A DNA stretch of 64,000 bases. Source: Pelagibacteraceae bacterium AG-422-N09 (GTDB lineage: Bacteria > Pseudomonadota > Alphaproteobacteria > Pelagibacterales > AG-422-B15). The position numbers and the translations under genes are program-made. This document shows, piece by piece, positions 43,138-52,190 of this stretch; positions within the stretch are counted from its first letter, which is position 1, and every line of letters starts with the position of its first letter. The notes beneath the pieces were generated by a model, which saw nothing but the letters and a program-made list of their open reading frames with translations, was not told where the DNA came from and ran no database searches. The stretch is taken from NCBI GenBank assembly GCA_003213515.1, contig QCMV01000004.1:33673-97672 (forward strand), in the 5' to 3' direction.

Positions 43138-43674
43138 TTATTCGTTCCAATTCATATACTTTTTACAGCCCGGAGGTATATCTTCAAAATAACTAAATCC
43201 TTCCTGCCAAATATAACCTGCCTTAAGACAGCATGAAAGTTTTTCATCTGTATCACTATGAAAATCATAACATATTTTCTCTAGTGGGACTCTTTTTTGA
43301 TAGTTAAATGTCTCAATTCCAAAAATTATAATCGAGCTGACTAATAGATATAAAATCCCAACACCTATGCTTAAAATTCTAAATTTAGAAACTAATGGTA
43401 CAAAAAATAAATAAAATAACGTAGGCACTGGAGCAAACATTACTACCAAAATGTATGATGCATAATTAGGTATAATAAACTGAACATTTAGTTCGTTTGT
43501 GTAGTAGTAGTCTATAAAAGGTAAATAAGATAAATATGCTAAATAGAGAAGCCACAATAGAAGAAAAAAAGATTGAAAGCTTAATAGTTTGTTGTGCGAT
43601 TTTCTTTGACGAAATAAATAATAAGGAAGTGAGTAATAGACTATTATTTTTATCGTTAAGTAAATATAAAACAT
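43138..43674 (-). CDS. Uncharacterised membrane protein (178 residues)
   Basis: I do not recognise it. Four hydrophobic segments occupy residues about 5-125, and the last 45 residues form a polar domain with four Cys (ICYDF, LSCCLKAGY, PPGCKK). The C-terminal tail is likely outside the membrane, where Cys pairing could occur. Its ATG overlaps the stop of the PQQ-type dehydrogenase gene as TAATG, so the two are translationally coupled. Confidence 0.6.
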   Translation of the reverse strand: MFYIYLTIKIIVYYSLPYYLFRQRKSHNKLLSFQSFFLLLWLLYLAYLSYLPFIDYYYTNELNVQFIIPNYASYILVVMFAPVPTLFYLFFVPLVSKFRILSIGVGILYLLVSSIIIFGIETFNYQKRVPLEKICYDFHSDTDEKLSCCLKAGYIWQEGFSYFEDIPPGCKKYMNWNE

Positions 43675-44744
43675 TATTTATTTACTAACTTCCAAATTCC
43701 ACTATCTTCGTTATCAATAATAACATAAATTTCGCCTGCACTATTTGTTTCTACATCGCGAACTCGACCAACTTTCTCAAATAACGTAGTCTCATTTCTT
43801 GCTTTTTTACCGTCAAATTCGAGTGAAATTAACCTTTGTGCTTTTAAACTAGTCACTAGAATTTTATTTTTTAATTCGGGAAACAGGTCTCCCCCATAAA
43901 AAGTCATGTCACTAACCGCAATTGATGGAACCCATGTGTATATTGGCTTTAAGAGACCTTCTTTCCATGCACTGCCGTCTCCAATAATTGAACCGTCATA
44001 ATCAATTCCTCCCCAAGCAACATCCGCCCAACCGTAGTTAGTGCCTGCCTCTACTTTTCCAAAAAAATCACCGCCTCTTGGCCCGTGATTTGTGATATAT
44101 ATTTCACTATCATTTGGATAGAGCATTATGCCTTGAGGGTTTCTAAGTCCTATTTGATAGATCTCAGGCAACCAATCCTCGTTCATTGAATAGGGGTTAT
44201 CCTTAGGTGCTGTCCCATCTTTATTTATTCTTATCATTTTCCCAAAATAACTGGTTGGATCTTGTGCAACACTTCCATAACCGCGCTCACCAATACTTGC
44301 ATACAATAAACCATCTTTAAACATTAGCCTTGATCCCCAATGGATGTTGTTCCATGAAGAACCTGATTGGAAAATATTTTCTATTTCACTAAAACTGTCG
44401 TTTTCAATAAAACCTCGAGCTATTGACGTGCTGGTTTTATCATCTCCTCTGTCTTCCGTATAACTAACAAAAATCTCACCTTCTTCATAAATAACATCGA
44501 GCATTCCAGCTTGCCAATGTGGTTGAACGACTTTTAAATTATGAGGATAGTTTTTTACTTCTTTTGTTATTAAATTAATCTTTAAAATTTCACCTGATTT
44601 TTGTGTAAGAAATAATTCATTATCGTTAATAAAACTCATGCCCCATGGCTTGTTTAAACCAGAGATGACTTTTTCTAATTTGTATTCTGATGCATTTAAA
44701 TGAAAGGTAAGTAAAAAAAAGATTATTGAGGTAAAAAATTTCAT
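43674..44744 (-). CDS. PQQ-dependent sugar dehydrogenase (GDSH/YliI type)
   Basis: A 356-residue periplasmic beta-propeller protein with a signal peptide (MKFFTSIIFFLLTFHLNASE). The start LEKVISGLNKPWGMSFINDNE, the middle NIHWGSRLMFKDGLLYASIGERG and the metal/PQQ-site motif NHGPRGGDFFGKVEAGTNYGWA are typical of aldose sugar dehydrogenases. These enzymes oxidise sugars and pass electrons to quinone or cytochromes. No PQQ biosynthesis genes are visible. A possible electron-transfer context is the DoxX-like and Cys-tailed membrane proteins downstream. The ATG at 44744 follows the DUF2237 gene by 5 bp. Confidence 0.85.
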   Translation of the reverse strand: MKFFTSIIFFLLTFHLNASEYKLEKVISGLNKPWGMSFINDNELFLTQKSGEILKINLITKEVKNYPHNLKVVQPHWQAGMLDVIYEEGEIFVSYTEDRGDDKTSTSIARGFIENDSFSEIENIFQSGSSWNNIHWGSRLMFKDGLLYASIGERGYGSVAQDPTSYFGKMIRINKDGTAPKDNPYSMNEDWLPEIYQIGLRNPQGIMLYPNDSEIYITNHGPRGGDFFGKVEAGTNYGWADVAWGGIDYDGSIIGDGSAWKEGLLKPIYTWVPSIAVSDMTFYGGDLFPELKNKILVTSLKAQRLISLEFDGKKARNETTLFEKVGRVRDVETNSAGEIYVIIDNEDSGIWKLVNK

Positions 44745-44749
44745 TATTA

Positions 44750-45133
44750 TTAATTTAATCTATTTACCGCGTGTTCTTCTAATTGCTCTTTTGTAACAAA
44801 GTTTAGAGAATTTAAATGACAGCTTTCAAGGTGTACTTTTGGCGCAACTCCTGCATTATACGCTTCTTTCCATCTCAATGCACAAAGGCACCAACGATCA
44901 CCTTCTTTTAATCCAGGAAAATTGAATTCAGGTCTTGGCGTTGAGAGATCATTTCCTCTAGATTTACTAAATTTAAGAAAATCATCTGTCATTACTGCAC
45001 AAACTACATGACTTCCATAATCGTGTTCGTCAGTGTTACAGAAACCATCTCTAAAATAACCAGTCATTGGGTCATAGCAGCAAGCTTCGATCTCGTCACC
45101 GAATATATTAACCACTATCTCTTTTTCAGACAT
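44750..45133 (-). CDS. DUF2237 family protein
   Basis: A 127-residue soluble protein with the DUF2237 pattern: CCYDPMTGYFRDGFCNT, then GSHVVCAVMTDDFLKFSKSRGNDLSTP, RWCLCALRWKEA and the CHLNSL end. Five conserved Cys are present (in the CCYDP, FCNT, VVCAV and WCLC motifs). The function is unknown, but the family is often encoded near metal or redox genes. It follows the small membrane protein gene by 9 bp. Confidence 0.85.
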   Translation of the reverse strand: MSEKEIVVNIFGDEIEACCYDPMTGYFRDGFCNTDEHDYGSHVVCAVMTDDFLKFSKSRGNDLSTPRPEFNFPGLKEGDRWCLCALRWKEAYNAGVAPKVHLESCHLNSLNFVTKEQLEEHAVNRLN

Positions 45134-45142
45134 ACAAATTAC

Positions 45143-45358
45143 TTATACCAAAAGATATATATTACCAATTATAAACAAGGGAATTTGAAGTCCAAAATTT
45201 GTTAGTATTGCACGATCCGCTACCATATACCCTACTATAGTCCATCCAATCGCACCTGTTCCATGAACAAATATATTTAACGGATAGATATTTAAATTAG
45301 TCAGCAAAATGCCAACTAAAATAAAAAAAGTACTAGCCCACTTAAGTCGATTAATCAT
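45143..45358 (-). CDS. Small two-span membrane protein (71 residues)
   Basis: Two hydrophobic segments with a short loop, ending in a third short hydrophobic stretch (LQIPLFIIGNIYLL). I recognise no named family for certain; similar short proteins with a LTNLNIYPLNIFVHGTGAIGW-like loop occur in marine alphaproteobacteria. It is the first gene of the minus-strand unit running through DUF2237 and the sugar dehydrogenase, 95 bp from the divergent nitronate monooxygenase. Confidence 0.6.
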   Translation of the reverse strand: MINRLKWASTFFILVGILLTNLNIYPLNIFVHGTGAIGWTIVGYMVADRAILTNFGLQIPLFIIGNIYLLV

Positions 45359-45453
45359 AATAATCCTTTCAAATAAATAGCTGAAAAATCTGCTTGATTT
45401 AAAAAGCTCGATAAAGTCTAATACTCAAATTATTTATAAATCTGGGAAAAACA

Positions 45454-46434
45454 ATGATTAAAACTAAAATTACAGAAATGTTCGAAATAGATCATCCAAT
45501 TGTACAGGGCGGGATGCATTACGTTGGCTTTGCTGAAATGGCTGCCGCTGTTTCTAATGCAGGTGGCTTAGGTATAATAACAGGTCTTACTCAAGCCAGT
45601 CCAAAAGATCTTGCAAACGAAATAGCTCGTTGCAAAGATATGACTGATAAACCAATTGGTGTTAATTTGACTTTCCTTCCAGGTTTTGCAAACCCAGATT
45701 ATCCTGGCTATATAGAGTCAATTGTAAAAGGTGGAGTAAAAATTGTAGAAACTGCAGGACGAAGTCCTGAAAAGTTTATGCCACTTCTCAAAGATGCTGG
45801 AATTAAGGTTATTCATAAATGCACCTCTGTTCGACACGCTCTAAAAGCAGAAAAAATTGGATGTGATGCTGCAAGTGTTGATGGTTTTGAATGTGGTGGT
45901 CACCCAGGTGAGGATGATATTCCTAATATGATACTTTTACCTCGTGCATTTGAGGAATTAAAAATTCCATTTATTGCATCGGGAGGAATGGGAAATGGTC
46001 AACAATTAGTTGCTGCTCTTGCAATGGGAGCAGAAGGCGTAAATATGGGAACCCGCTTTATTGCAACAAAAGAGGCTCCTGTGCACCAAAATGTAAAAGA
46101 AGCTCTAGTTAATGCAAGTGAGCTTGATACCGAACTGATCATGAGACCTCTGAGAAATACTGAAAGAGTACTAAAAAATGATGCAGTTACTCGAATACTT
46201 GAAAAAGAAAAATCGCTTGGAGCTGATATTCAGATTCAAGATATATTCGGTGAAGTTGCAGGTGTTTATCCAAAAATTATGCAAGAAGGTACCATGGATG
46301 CAGGAGCTTGGAGTTGTGGAATGGTCGCTGGACTTATTCACGATATACCAACATGCAAAGAATTAATTGATAGAGTAATCAGTGAGGCTGAAGAAATTAT
46401 TAATAACAGGCTTAGTAAACTTAAGACTGCTTAG
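45454..46434 (+). CDS. Nitronate monooxygenase (2-nitropropane dioxygenase family)
   Basis: A 326-residue FMN-dependent TIM-barrel enzyme that detoxifies propionate 3-nitronate and related compounds. The start HPIVQGGMHYVGFAEMAAAVSNAGGLGIITG, the central DGFECGGHPGEDD with the conserved GGHPG motif, and IASGGMGNGQQLVAALAMGAEGVNMGTRF are hallmarks. The 3' end overlaps the convergent TIGR03084-like gene by 14 bp. Function as an enoyl-ACP reductase II-like enzyme is less likely. Confidence 0.88.
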   Translation: MIKTKITEMFEIDHPIVQGGMHYVGFAEMAAAVSNAGGLGIITGLTQASPKDLANEIARCKDMTDKPIGVNLTFLPGFANPDYPGYIESIVKGGVKIVETAGRSPEKFMPLLKDAGIKVIHKCTSVRHALKAEKIGCDAASVDGFECGGHPGEDDIPNMILLPRAFEELKIPFIASGGMGNGQQLVAALAMGAEGVNMGTRFIATKEAPVHQNVKEALVNASELDTELIMRPLRNTERVLKNDAVTRILEKEKSLGADIQIQDIFGEVAGVYPKIMQEGTMDAGAWSCGMVAGLIHDIPTCKELIDRVISEAEEIINNRLSKLKTA

Positions 46435-47248
46435 TAACCTTTTTTCTTGTTCCGGGCTGAGGTGGTGTTTCTGCGCCGCCAGCAAAACATTGAGCAATTG
46501 ACATCCAATCGTTTGCTATATCGCCTGATACATTTAAGTTAACATCTTCAATATTTCTTACCTGCGTAACAACTTGACAGAACTCTTCGGCCTTTCCTGT
46601 TATTTTGTTTTCATTTGTCGGATTATTAAACTCCCAAACCTCACCAGATGGTGCAGTTAATTCTAATCTTGGAGTTTCTTCAGGAAGTTTTCTGTTGTTT
46701 ATTGTAAAACAATATTTAAATGTGTTATTTCCAATAATAACTATGTTTTTAATACGATCTTCATTAATTCTATCAACACCAAGTGTATCATATAACTCTT
46801 GAGCATGCGCCCATGTCTCCATGTGTCTTGCGCTTATTGAAGATCTTGCGCTCATGTCTGGACCCATCCACTTAACTCTTTTTTTTGGATCAGCTGCCGC
46901 AAATCGTTCGGTCATTTTCTCGTAATAAGATTTCCAAGTATCTAGTAATTCTCTCCCTTTAATTCCTTTAGTTATAGTTTCCTCAAACTGATTCATCGTT
47001 GAACCTTTCCCAAGCATTTCAAGAGCACTGTTGGCAAAGTTTTTCCAATCATCACCGTCTTGAAGAGATAAATCTGCGGCATAATTCCATACATGAAGGT
47101 GGCCGATAACGTTATTAAAGTTCCAACCTTTAAACTGAGTTTTTTCCTCATAATCACTATTACTTAAAGATGATAACAGTTTGTATACTGCATTGCTTTC
47201 ATCACAAAAATCATAAGCTTGTTGTAATTCTAAATTTTGATCTGTCAT
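46421..47248 (-). CDS. TIGR03084-like DinB-superfamily protein
   Basis: With ATG 47248 (ATGA overlap with the enoyl-CoA hydratase stop) the protein has 275 residues. The N-terminal FKGWNFNNVIGHLHVWNYAADLS and RHMETWAHAQELYDTLG carry the His residues of a DinB/MDMPI metal-binding helical bundle. The C-terminal half (WEFNNPTNENKITGKAEEFCQVVTQVRN) is a second domain seen in this group. Members are metal-binding and sometimes thiol-dependent, but no function is assigned here. It is the last gene of the probable operon from 56603. Confidence 0.75.
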   Translation of the reverse strand: MTDQNLELQQAYDFCDESNAVYKLLSSLSNSDYEEKTQFKGWNFNNVIGHLHVWNYAADLSLQDGDDWKNFANSALEMLGKGSTMNQFEETITKGIKGRELLDTWKSYYEKMTERFAAADPKKRVKWMGPDMSARSSISARHMETWAHAQELYDTLGVDRINEDRIKNIVIIGNNTFKYCFTINNRKLPEETPRLELTAPSGEVWEFNNPTNENKITGKAEEFCQVVTQVRNIEDVNLNVSGDIANDWMSIAQCFAGGAETPPQPGTRKKVTKQS

Positions 47249-48051
47249 TTTGACCATTTCGGTTTACGTTTCTCAATAAAAGATGCAATGCCTTCTCTAC
47301 CTTCATCGCTTAACATGCGTTCAGCAAAACCTTTTGCAGCAAAATCGATCATTTCACTTCTCTCTAAATGTCTTGTTGCTAGGACAATTTCTTTTGTAAT
47401 AGCGTTTGCTCCAGGGGCACAATTCATAACTCCTTTGATTATATCAGACTCAATGTTTTTTAAATCATTGGTGTCTTTTGCTATAAAATCTGCTAATCCC
47501 ATTTCAAATGCTTCTTTACCTGTGAACCGTGCTGCAGTAAGCATGATGCGTCTAGCTTTAGCTAAACCTATTCTTTGCGCAACAAAGGGAGCAATTTGAG
47601 CAGGAGGTATTCCTAGAGTAGTTTCTGTTAAAGCAAATTTACAATCTTCAGTCACTACCACGATATCCCCAGCACAAAGCATTCCAAGACCACCAGCCAT
47701 CGCTGCACCTTCAGCTAACATTACAACTGGCTTTGGATAAGAATTTATCATATCAAAAAATGCACCAGTCAAAGCACTGGCTTCTTCAACATCTTTCATT
47801 CCCTGCTCTCCACCTTGAAAACCAGTTTTAAACATTTTTAAATCTCCGCCTGCACAGAATATTCCTCCTTCACCTCTCATGGTAACGCCTCTCACACCCA
47901 AGTCATCACGTGCTGCATCAAAAATATTAATAATATCGTCAGTTAACTCACTGGTTAATGCATTTCTTTTTTCTGGTTGATTGAATGAAATCGTTAACCA
48001 TTCATTTTCTATATTTACTTTACAGGCTTTTGTTTCTGGCAATGTTGTCAT
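47245..48051 (-). CDS. Enoyl-CoA hydratase/isomerase family protein
   Basis: A 268-residue crotonase-fold protein. The oxyanion-hole motifs are NQPEKRNALTSEL near the N-terminus and FCAGGDLKMF (about 71-80), and the second Gly motif GAAMAGGLGMLCAGDIVV is intact. The Glu that would act as catalyst in the EEA... region is not obvious, so it may be an isomerase or hydrolase rather than a hydratase. Its stop overlaps the downstream gene by 4 bp. It fits the acyl-CoA catabolism theme of the operon. Confidence 0.87.
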   Translation of the reverse strand: MTTLPETKACKVNIENEWLTISFNQPEKRNALTSELTDDIINIFDAARDDLGVRGVTMRGEGGIFCAGGDLKMFKTGFQGGEQGMKDVEEASALTGAFFDMINSYPKPVVMLAEGAAMAGGLGMLCAGDIVVVTEDCKFALTETTLGIPPAQIAPFVAQRIGLAKARRIMLTAARFTGKEAFEMGLADFIAKDTNDLKNIESDIIKGVMNCAPGANAITKEIVLATRHLERSEMIDFAAKGFAERMLSDEGREGIASFIEKRKPKWSK

Positions 48052-48053
48052 AC

Positions 48054-49184
48054 TTATAAATTATTAATAATTCTCAATGGCTCGTAATTATAAATGTTCT
48101 TAGTTCTTCGCATAGCAATATCTGTATTTTTTAGCATAAAATTTCTTAGTGATTTCAAAATTGGATTTCCTAAATGATTTATATATCCCTGATATCTTGA
48201 AGATCTTTTAATTGCATTAGTCCTACCCACCCTCAATTTCTCATAATTATTTTTTATAAAATTAAAATCGTCAGATTTGTTTACTAAATTTCCGAATATG
48301 TATGCATCTTCCAGTGCCATAGCGCCGCCTTGACCCAAAAACGGCATCATCGGATGTGCCGAGTCTCCCAATAGAGTTATGTTGCCACTGGAAAAAGAAT
48401 TAAGTGATTTTCGATCAAATAAACCCCATTTATAAACTTTTTTTGAAGATTGAAATAATGATTTAATGAAACTTCCATAGGATGAGAAATCCTCTAATAA
48501 ATCCTCATGACTTCCCTCTTCTCTCCAACTTTCATTATTTTTTATTTTGCTTTTTTTTATTGCAATAAAGCTTGTTTCGAGTTTTTCATTAACGGGGTAA
48601 CAGACGATATGGCTATTTTTACCTAGGTATATATTTATCCTTTTGCTATCGGACGAACCAATACCTCTCCACGCGGTATAGCCTGAAAAAGTAATTTTAT
48701 CCTTTTTGATTTTATTAGTTCTAATTAGTGATTTTATCCCATCGCAGCCTGCAATGTAGTCTACACTTATATTTTTCTGATTTTTGAAAACTAATTCTTT
48801 TTCTTTTATTATATCTAACAACTCATGATTAAATTTTATTTCTCCACCTAGATTAATAAATTTCTCATACAGTTTATTTATTAAGACTTTTCTATTTGAT
48901 GTAATTACTTCTCCAAATTCATTGATATTAACTTTTTTTATGACATTTCCCTGATCATCTCTCCAAGCAATATCTAATGGAGAACACGACTCTGCTCTAA
49001 CAGCATCTAGAATATCTATTTCCTCTAGTATTTTACAAGCATTGGGAGTTAATGATATGCCTGCGCCATGTTCACTTAGTGCGCTTGATCTTTCAAAAAT
49101 TACACATTCTTTTCCAGATCTCTTTAGAACACAGCCTAAAGTAAGACCAGATATGCCTCCGCCAATTATACCAATTTTTTTCAC
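48054..49184 (-). CDS. FAD-dependent monooxygenase (salicylate/hydroxybenzoate hydroxylase-like)
   Basis: A 376-residue class A flavoprotein monooxygenase. GIIGGGISGLTLGCVLKR is the FAD loop, YIAGCDGIKSLIR the DG motif and ITLLGDSAHPMMPFLGQGGAMALEDAYIF the second FAD motif. It resembles salicylate and 3-hydroxybenzoate hydroxylases or FAD-dependent urate-type enzymes. The substrate is unknown; within this operon an alicyclic or aromatic intermediate is possible. The start is GTG at 49184-49182, overlapping the thiamine diphosphokinase stop as TAGTG. Confidence 0.85.
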   Translation of the reverse strand: MKKIGIIGGGISGLTLGCVLKRSGKECVIFERSSALSEHGAGISLTPNACKILEEIDILDAVRAESCSPLDIAWRDDQGNVIKKVNINEFGEVITSNRKVLINKLYEKFINLGGEIKFNHELLDIIKEKELVFKNQKNISVDYIAGCDGIKSLIRTNKIKKDKITFSGYTAWRGIGSSDSKRINIYLGKNSHIVCYPVNEKLETSFIAIKKSKIKNNESWREEGSHEDLLEDFSSYGSFIKSLFQSSKKVYKWGLFDRKSLNSFSSGNITLLGDSAHPMMPFLGQGGAMALEDAYIFGNLVNKSDDFNFIKNNYEKLRVGRTNAIKRSSRYQGYINHLGNPILKSLRNFMLKNTDIAMRRTKNIYNYEPLRIINNL

Positions 49185-49795
49185 TACTTAATTCCTATAA
49201 AAACAACAATTACACTTTCAGCTTTCACTGTAAAGCTTTCTCCATTTACTTCGTTACTTAAGCCATGAGAAAAAGATTTCAATTTTTCGTTATTCAAATC
49301 ATATTTTAATCCTCTTGTTGTAATTTTGTTATCTGACGACAATGAAATAATAGATACCGGCACATTATGAGCACTTATTTTTGTATTTTCTCTCACAAAG
49401 ATTATTCGATAAAATCTTGTTATCAGCTCAATTTGCAAAATATCTGAGTAAGTGCTGGCTATTAGAACATTTGCCATTGAATGATCTTCTCTCAAACCGC
49501 TACTTCCTAATATCAAGACTTTTTTAATACTATTCTCCTTGCAATAATCTAACGATTTTTCTAAATCGGTCTTGTTCTGATCGGATAATTCAACAACTTC
49601 TATTTTACTATCAAGATCATCAATTGCAGCTGAGTCAAGATCACCTAGAATTAAATTAGGCTGAACTCCTAACTCTTTTAAATTTTCTGATTTAGCATCA
49701 ATACTAATAAAGTAATCGTTACTATCTATTATCTTTTTAACGTAATCAGTTTTTGAGACTTTTCCGTTTGCAATTAAGACAGCGCTCTTTATCAA
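49184..49795 (-). CDS. Thiamine diphosphokinase
   Basis: A 203-residue protein matching thiamine pyrophosphokinase (TPK/ThiN): ILGDLDSA (50-57, the metal-binding GDxDS), DQNKTDLEKSLDY (KTDLE) and LGSSGLREDHSMAN (G-x-x-G-x-R-x-D-H). It transfers diphosphate from ATP to thiamine. The start is TTG at 49795; no in-frame ATG or GTG is nearby and livK ends 14 bp upstream, so an inefficient start is likely real. Its place inside a transport and acyl-CoA operon is unusual. Confidence 0.85.
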   Translation of the reverse strand: MIKSAVLIANGKVSKTDYVKKIIDSNDYFISIDAKSENLKELGVQPNLILGDLDSAAIDDLDSKIEVVELSDQNKTDLEKSLDYCKENSIKKVLILGSSGLREDHSMANVLIASTYSDILQIELITRFYRIIFVRENTKISAHNVPVSIISLSSDNKITTRGLKYDLNNEKLKSFSHGLSNEVNGESFTVKAESVIVVFIGIK

Positions 49796-49808
49796 GTTTG
49801 TACCGTAA

Positions 49809-50966
49809 TTAGTAATTAATTGGTCCAGAAATTACTTCAAATCTCTCATTTTGAACCTGAAAGAAATAAGAAATATTACTTCCTTGCCTTTGATCTGGAT
49901 TAAATGTTACTGATCCAAGTTTAAGTGGATCTTCGTAATCTTTAAGAGTTTCCATTGCTTCAACAAAGTTATCAACTGTTAAATCTTTTCCAGCTCTTTT
50001 GATAGCTTCAACAACTATATCTGCAAAAATATATCCGTAGATAGCTCCAGTATTTGGGTCTGTTGCATAAATAGATTTAAATTTATCCCACCATTTCTTT
50101 TCAATTTCATTAGCCGTATCGTAATAAGGAAATACGACAGAATTTAAACAGTATAATCCATTCATTACTCCATTTGGTTGTTCGGCAACAACTGTATAAT
50201 AACTTGCCGAAGTTGTAACAAAATCAACATCTGTCCAATTTATTTCCTTTGCTTTCATAAAAGGCAGTATGGTTGTTCGAACAATTGTTCCCATAGCTAC
50301 TAAATCACATCCCGCATTATAAAGTTTTTTTATTTGAGAAGTGAAATCAGTATCTGTGGGCTTTGCTGATGCACTCTCAACTAATGTCATATTCATTGCT
50401 GCAAGCTGATCATCAACAGCGTCAACTATTTCTTGACCAAAATCTGTGTCTTCATATAAAACACAAACAGACTTTCGATTATTGTTCTCAATAAGATATT
50501 TTAATCCTGTTCTGATCTGATCATAATACGTTGAACCTGATGTAAACTTCAAACGATCATACGGTTCAAACATTGATCGCGCAGCTGTAAGAGGAAATAA
50601 ACTAGGAACATTCATTCCCAATTGATCAGACATCACTGCATTGTTCATTGGTGTACCAAGAGAACCTAACATGAATCCAATTTTATCTTTTCTTAACAGT
50701 TTATTGGCCGCTTGTACCGCTCGTGGCACGGTATATTGATGGTCCTCAACAATAAATTTTATTGTTCTGCCATGAGCTCCGCCCGCTTGATTAAATTCAT
50801 CAATTCTCATGTTTGCGCCATCAACGCTCTGTTTTCCGATCATTGAAGCGGGGCCGCTTAAATCAGTGTGCATCCCAATAAGAATTTCACTCTCAGATAT
50901 CCCTTGATCAGCAAATGATAAGTGAGTGAGAAATAATGAAAGAAATAAATAAACAAAAATTTTCAT
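49809..50966 (-). CDS. ABC transporter substrate-binding protein, LivK type, copy 2
   Basis: A 385-residue periplasmic binding protein of the Peripla_BP_6 group with a signal peptide (MKIFVYLFLSLFLTHLSFA). The start SEILIGMHTDLSGPASMIGKQ and the HGRTIKFIVEDHQYTVPRAVQAANKLL segment belong to the hydrophobic amino acid/branched-chain acid type. It is closely related to the upstream gene, with the same motifs in the same order. The two probably arose by duplication and may differ in ligand. It ends 14 bp before thiamine diphosphokinase. Confidence 0.9.
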   Translation of the reverse strand: MKIFVYLFLSLFLTHLSFADQGISESEILIGMHTDLSGPASMIGKQSVDGANMRIDEFNQAGGAHGRTIKFIVEDHQYTVPRAVQAANKLLRKDKIGFMLGSLGTPMNNAVMSDQLGMNVPSLFPLTAARSMFEPYDRLKFTSGSTYYDQIRTGLKYLIENNNRKSVCVLYEDTDFGQEIVDAVDDQLAAMNMTLVESASAKPTDTDFTSQIKKLYNAGCDLVAMGTIVRTTILPFMKAKEINWTDVDFVTTSASYYTVVAEQPNGVMNGLYCLNSVVFPYYDTANEIEKKWWDKFKSIYATDPNTGAIYGYIFADIVVEAIKRAGKDLTVDNFVEAMETLKDYEDPLKLGSVTFNPDQRQGSNISYFFQVQNERFEVISGPINY

Positions 50967-52139
50967 TTAGTATGTATATTCTTTGTTATCCGTTTGAATA
51001 AAAGTTCCATTTTGAACTTCAAATAAATAAGCAACATTTGCACCTAGATGTTTTTCAGGGGACCAAGAAAGTACTGTGTCGCCAAAAGGTATTTTATAAT
51101 CATTTATACTTTCTAATGCATTTAGGAAACTATCTGTTGTTAAGTCACGGCCAGCAATTTCTAATGCTCTAGCAGTTATATCCATGTACATATAACCATA
51201 AGCTGAACCTATGTTTGGCATATTGCCAAAAGTCGACTCATAGGTGTCAATCCAATCGCAAATTTCGGGTGAGCAGTTTGCTTTACTTGGAGTATCAAAT
51301 TGAGCAAATGTATAAAATCCATCTGTAACTCCATCAGGTTGCGATGCTATAACAGGATGAAAACTTGCTACCTGGCCAAAAAATAATGCATCCCACTTCA
51401 TCTGCCTAGCTTTTGTATAACCAAGAATTGTATCTTTAACAATTGTACCCATTGCAACAGCTTCACAGCCTGCATTTTTTAATTTTGTAATTTGAGAGGT
51501 TAAATCTGTATCAGTTGGCTTATTAGTTGCTTTTTCATGCAACTCTAAACCCATTTCGTTGAGTTGGTCTACAGTGGCTTCGTATGTTTCTTGTCCAAAA
51601 TCATTATCTTGATAAAGAACGCATATTTTATTTTTTCCTCTCTCATTGATTGCCCACTTAACACCAGCTCTGATTTGATCGTAATAACTTGAAAGAGCTC
51701 CAAATTTTAAACGATGCAAAGGATCAGTCATTGATCTTGCTGATGATAGAGGGAATAAATTTGGTATATCTTTTTTTTCTTGAGCCTCAAACACAGCATT
51801 GTTCATTGGTGTACCTAAACTTGCAACCATCAGAAATATTTTATCTTTATTTAGAAGCTTATTTGCTGCCTGGACAGCGCGAGGAACTTGGTATTGATGA
51901 TCTTCTGCAATGATTTTAAGCATTCTTCCATGAATACCTCCTGCTTTATTAATTTCATCAATTCTCATTTGAACACCTTCAACCGAATATTTTCCAAATG
52001 ATGAAACTGGTCCACTTATATCTGTATGCATACCAAGAATGATTTCATCGTCTGAAACACCTTGAGAATAAGAATTGTGGCCAAAAGTTAATAATAATGC
52101 CAATAAAATTGTAAAAATTGAAAATCGCTTACTTATCAT
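50967..52139 (-). CDS. ABC transporter substrate-binding protein, LivK type, copy 1
   Basis: A 390-residue periplasmic binding protein, paralogous to copy 2 (DDEIILGMHTDISGPVSSFGK and HQYQVPRAVQAANKLLNKDKI versus the same motifs there). A signal peptide runs to about residue 25 (FGHNSYSQG). Differences concentrate in the middle, for instance the CSPEICDWID stretch with two Cys is absent from copy 2, so ligand preference may differ. The stop and the copy 2 start are adjacent. It is separated from the acyl-CoA ligase by 51 bp. Confidence 0.9.
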   Translation of the reverse strand: MISKRFSIFTILLALLLTFGHNSYSQGVSDDEIILGMHTDISGPVSSFGKYSVEGVQMRIDEINKAGGIHGRMLKIIAEDHQYQVPRAVQAANKLLNKDKIFLMVASLGTPMNNAVFEAQEKKDIPNLFPLSSARSMTDPLHRLKFGALSSYYDQIRAGVKWAINERGKNKICVLYQDNDFGQETYEATVDQLNEMGLELHEKATNKPTDTDLTSQITKLKNAGCEAVAMGTIVKDTILGYTKARQMKWDALFFGQVASFHPVIASQPDGVTDGFYTFAQFDTPSKANCSPEICDWIDTYESTFGNMPNIGSAYGYMYMDITARALEIAGRDLTTDSFLNALESINDYKIPFGDTVLSWSPEKHLGANVAYLFEVQNGTFIQTDNKEYTY

Positions 52140-52190
52140 TATTCGTCCTCTTGAATTTAAAAGGAAATCTTATTATTTCACAGAGGAAAA

